The position numbers were made by a program, and so were the translations under genes. From the NCBI GenBank assembly GCA_029204225.1, contig CM055097.1:61844640-61908639 (forward strand): a stretch of 64,000 nt of DNA. The letters run 5' to 3'. Of the stretch, positions 62,100 through 64,000 are shown piece after piece (position 1 is the first letter of the stretch; the number at the start of each line of letters is the position of its first letter). Source of the DNA: Diphasiastrum complanatum. Lineage: Eukaryota > Streptophyta > Lycopodiopsida > Lycopodiales > Lycopodiaceae. The notes under the pieces were generated by a model. That model worked only from the letters and a program-made list of their open reading frames with translations, did no database searches and had not been told where the DNA came from.

Positions 62100-63640
62100 A
62101 AGAATCTAAATTTGATGCTACTACTAAGTTGAGATCTGAACCTGAACATTTGAGATTTCTAAATCATTGGCAGTTAACTTATGTATTTGACTTACTCTTG
62201 GATGAAGTTAATTGGTTAGAGAAACGGTTTGAAGATGATTCGCTAGAAACTGTTTGTTTTGTTTTATATTGTTTGTAAGACGCATTATTTGTGAATCTTT
62301 GAGATTCATCAGTAAAAATTATGTGCATAGGATATATGAGTTTCTTGGTATAGGGTATTCCTCAGTTGAGGAATAGACTCAAGTCATTAGTGATTGGATC
62401 CTAGAGAGCTCGATTGGATAGAAAATCTTAATGATTCCAAGAATAACAACTAAATTTATATTCAACAACTTTGGGTGTCTAGATTCAATTCTAGACGGTA
62501 ATATAAAGTCTTTTTTTGTAGTTGAATATGGTTGTTATTATAATTTTGGTATGCTTTCTTTCTTTAATTACCCGAGGCATATAGAACTTGAATATCTCAC
62601 ACTTCTATTAAAGAATCTAGTTTTTAGAGAATATTCTTAAAATCTAGTATATTCATGGTGGGAAAGATTTTTGAATGATTCTTATTTTTCTTGAGTTATG
62701 TTGGACATATAATCCAATATCCTTTAATGATTAAGTATGATTTTGGATTCCATTGAGCTATTATTGACGAATCATAAAGATCTGAATATTTATTTATGAT
62801 AGATCATAAATGGATATTTAATTATTGTCACATGATCATAAAGAATTGTGATGATTCTTAAGTGTGGTGAATAATTTTTAATCTATTGAATAATTTAAGG
62901 ATTTAGATTAGTATGTTGAAAAATTTGAATCTCTTCACTCCAATGAATTGAGAACATTTTTGTCTCACAAGAATTCTCATAGAGTAATTGCTTTTACTTA
63001 TGGAGAATTTAAATAATTGAATCTAGTTAATCTAGTGGATGGTATTATGCTAAATTCATTTTTGTTCTGTTATAGGAGCCAGACAAATCTATTAAGATTG
63101 GATGATTACTATTTTCTTGCATAAGATGCTAGAAACAGGGACATTTAACTCAAGACAGTATCTAGGATACTCAGACTTGAGCTAAGATCATTTTTATCTT
63201 AATGGATCTCCTATAGATTATGGTTGAATATATTATGATACTTTGGAATTTTGGATTCTAAGAGTATTTGTACCAAGAAGCATTTATGAATTATCTATAA
63301 GAAGTTGTGGATAGTTTCAGAATGCAATTGTCAGTTGTTTAACTTTGATCTCATGAGTTAAGTTATGATTCATCTAGTGTGTCATGTAAAGTGTTTACAT
63401 GAAGGTGATATTATTGATTTATTGAGAGTATAGCCCAGATGGAAAATTTATCACTTAGAGTACTTTCCAAACCTGAGTTTGTATTCCAGAGCAGAGATAA
63501 GAACTGAAAAATCATTCTATATTTGAGTGTTTGGTTTAGGTCAAAGTTAGACTAAGGATGATGATTTTCTAGGTAGTGTTAAAAGTTTAAAAAATGGTTT
63601 TGAGGTTTTCCTTTTATGTTCTAAGGACTGAAATAGATCA
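62100..63640 (+). pseudogene. Heavily decayed Ty3/gypsy pol
   Basis: No open frame survives, but scattered phrases in order suggest gypsy RNase H to integrase. ELLLTNHKDLNIY at about 62755-62795 compares to the usual TDHK.L.YI. The next 800 bases have many AT-rich indels. The block ends at a polypurine tract (aggggggcag, 63641-63650) and an LTR start, which supports the assignment by position. Confidence 0.45.
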
Positions 63641-63652
63641 AGGGGGGCAGGA

Positions 63653-64000
63653 TGTTACGTCCATATACAATACATAGGATTCGACATAATCCTAGCCTTG
63701 GACACCCGGTACTCCGGTAAGCAAGATTATTAGTTACGCCTCAATATTTTAGACAAGGCCAATGTAATTAACAACCTTGTGAGGGCCAACCACATTAGTG
63801 GAGCTAGTGCATAGGTTTGAGTGCTTTCATTGCCAATTACTCTCTCTACACCTACATCCTATTTCATGGCTCGAGGGTGAGGCTATTAAAGATTCATCAA
63901 TAGCTTCTAGTTGGTCGAGTGGCTTTGTGCGTGTCTTGTAAGCAAGATCTTGGAGGTGCTTCTCCTTATAGTAAGAGTTTTTTTACTATAATATTGACTA
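63653..64000 (+). repeat. Gypsy 3' LTR (runs off the window)
   Basis: It begins TGTTACGTCCATATAC at 63653, right after the polypurine tract atcaaggggggcaggat. This arrangement is typical of a plant gypsy 3' LTR. Only 348 bases are inside the window, so its length and end are unknown. Confidence 0.55.

Overview
The window looks like nuclear DNA of a land plant with a large, repeat-rich genome. The evidence is GT-AG introns up to 4.4 kb, two plant-type genes, and plant Ty1/copia, Ty3/gypsy, hAT and LINE remnants in nearly every gap. No operons, Shine-Dalgarno sites or bacterial genes are visible. The lineage cannot be fixed from the sequence. A fern or gymnosperm would fit the mix of degraded copia/gypsy elements and long (GA)n tracts, but this is only an inference.

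Two genes appear intact. The first is an eight-exon amino acid transporter of the LHT type (lysine/histidine-transporter-like, AAAP family) on the minus strand at 34120-42670. All splice phases agree and give a 466-residue protein. Its third intron (4.4 kb) contains a decayed hAT transposon. The second is a one-exon DUF1645-type plant protein of 456 residues on the minus strand at 52170-53540. A third open frame at 5836-6462 (208 codons) may be an exon or orphan gene, but I do not recognise it.

Layout: 1-2.2 kb, no gene seen; 2.2-3.6 kb, gypsy remnant with two LTR copies on the minus strand; 5.8-6.5 kb, the orphan frame; 6.5-12 kb, no gene seen; 12-12.5 kb, GC-rich terminal-inverted-repeat repeats; 13.5-20.6 kb, retroelement remnants in which one copia element interrupts the gag of another; 22 kb, a 188-bp GA tract and a tRNA-like SINE unit flanked by a 16-bp target duplication; 23.5 kb, an unassigned coding remnant; 25.2-29.6 kb, a minus-strand copia/gypsy chimera; 31.4-32.4 kb, a foldback and a tandem array of tRNA-like units; 33-33.5 kb, a duplicated CT-flanked block; 34-42.7 kb, the LHT gene with the hAT in intron 3; 43-43.6 kb, a second tandem array; 43.6-44.6 kb, an LTR and primer binding site; 44.7-49.7 kb, a copia element with two LTRs and a following integrase fragment; 50.2-51.4 kb, a copia gag remnant; 52.1-53.5 kb, the DUF1645 gene; 55-56.6 kb, foldbacks and tandem repeats; 57.7-61.9 kb, LINE remnants on both strands; 62-64 kb, a gypsy remnant whose 3' LTR runs off the window.

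The two intact genes are not linked in an obvious pathway. Most of the window is retroelement debris. The least ordinary features are the tRNA-like arrays, the recombinant copia/gypsy joins, and the rearranged hAT inside an apparently functional transporter gene.
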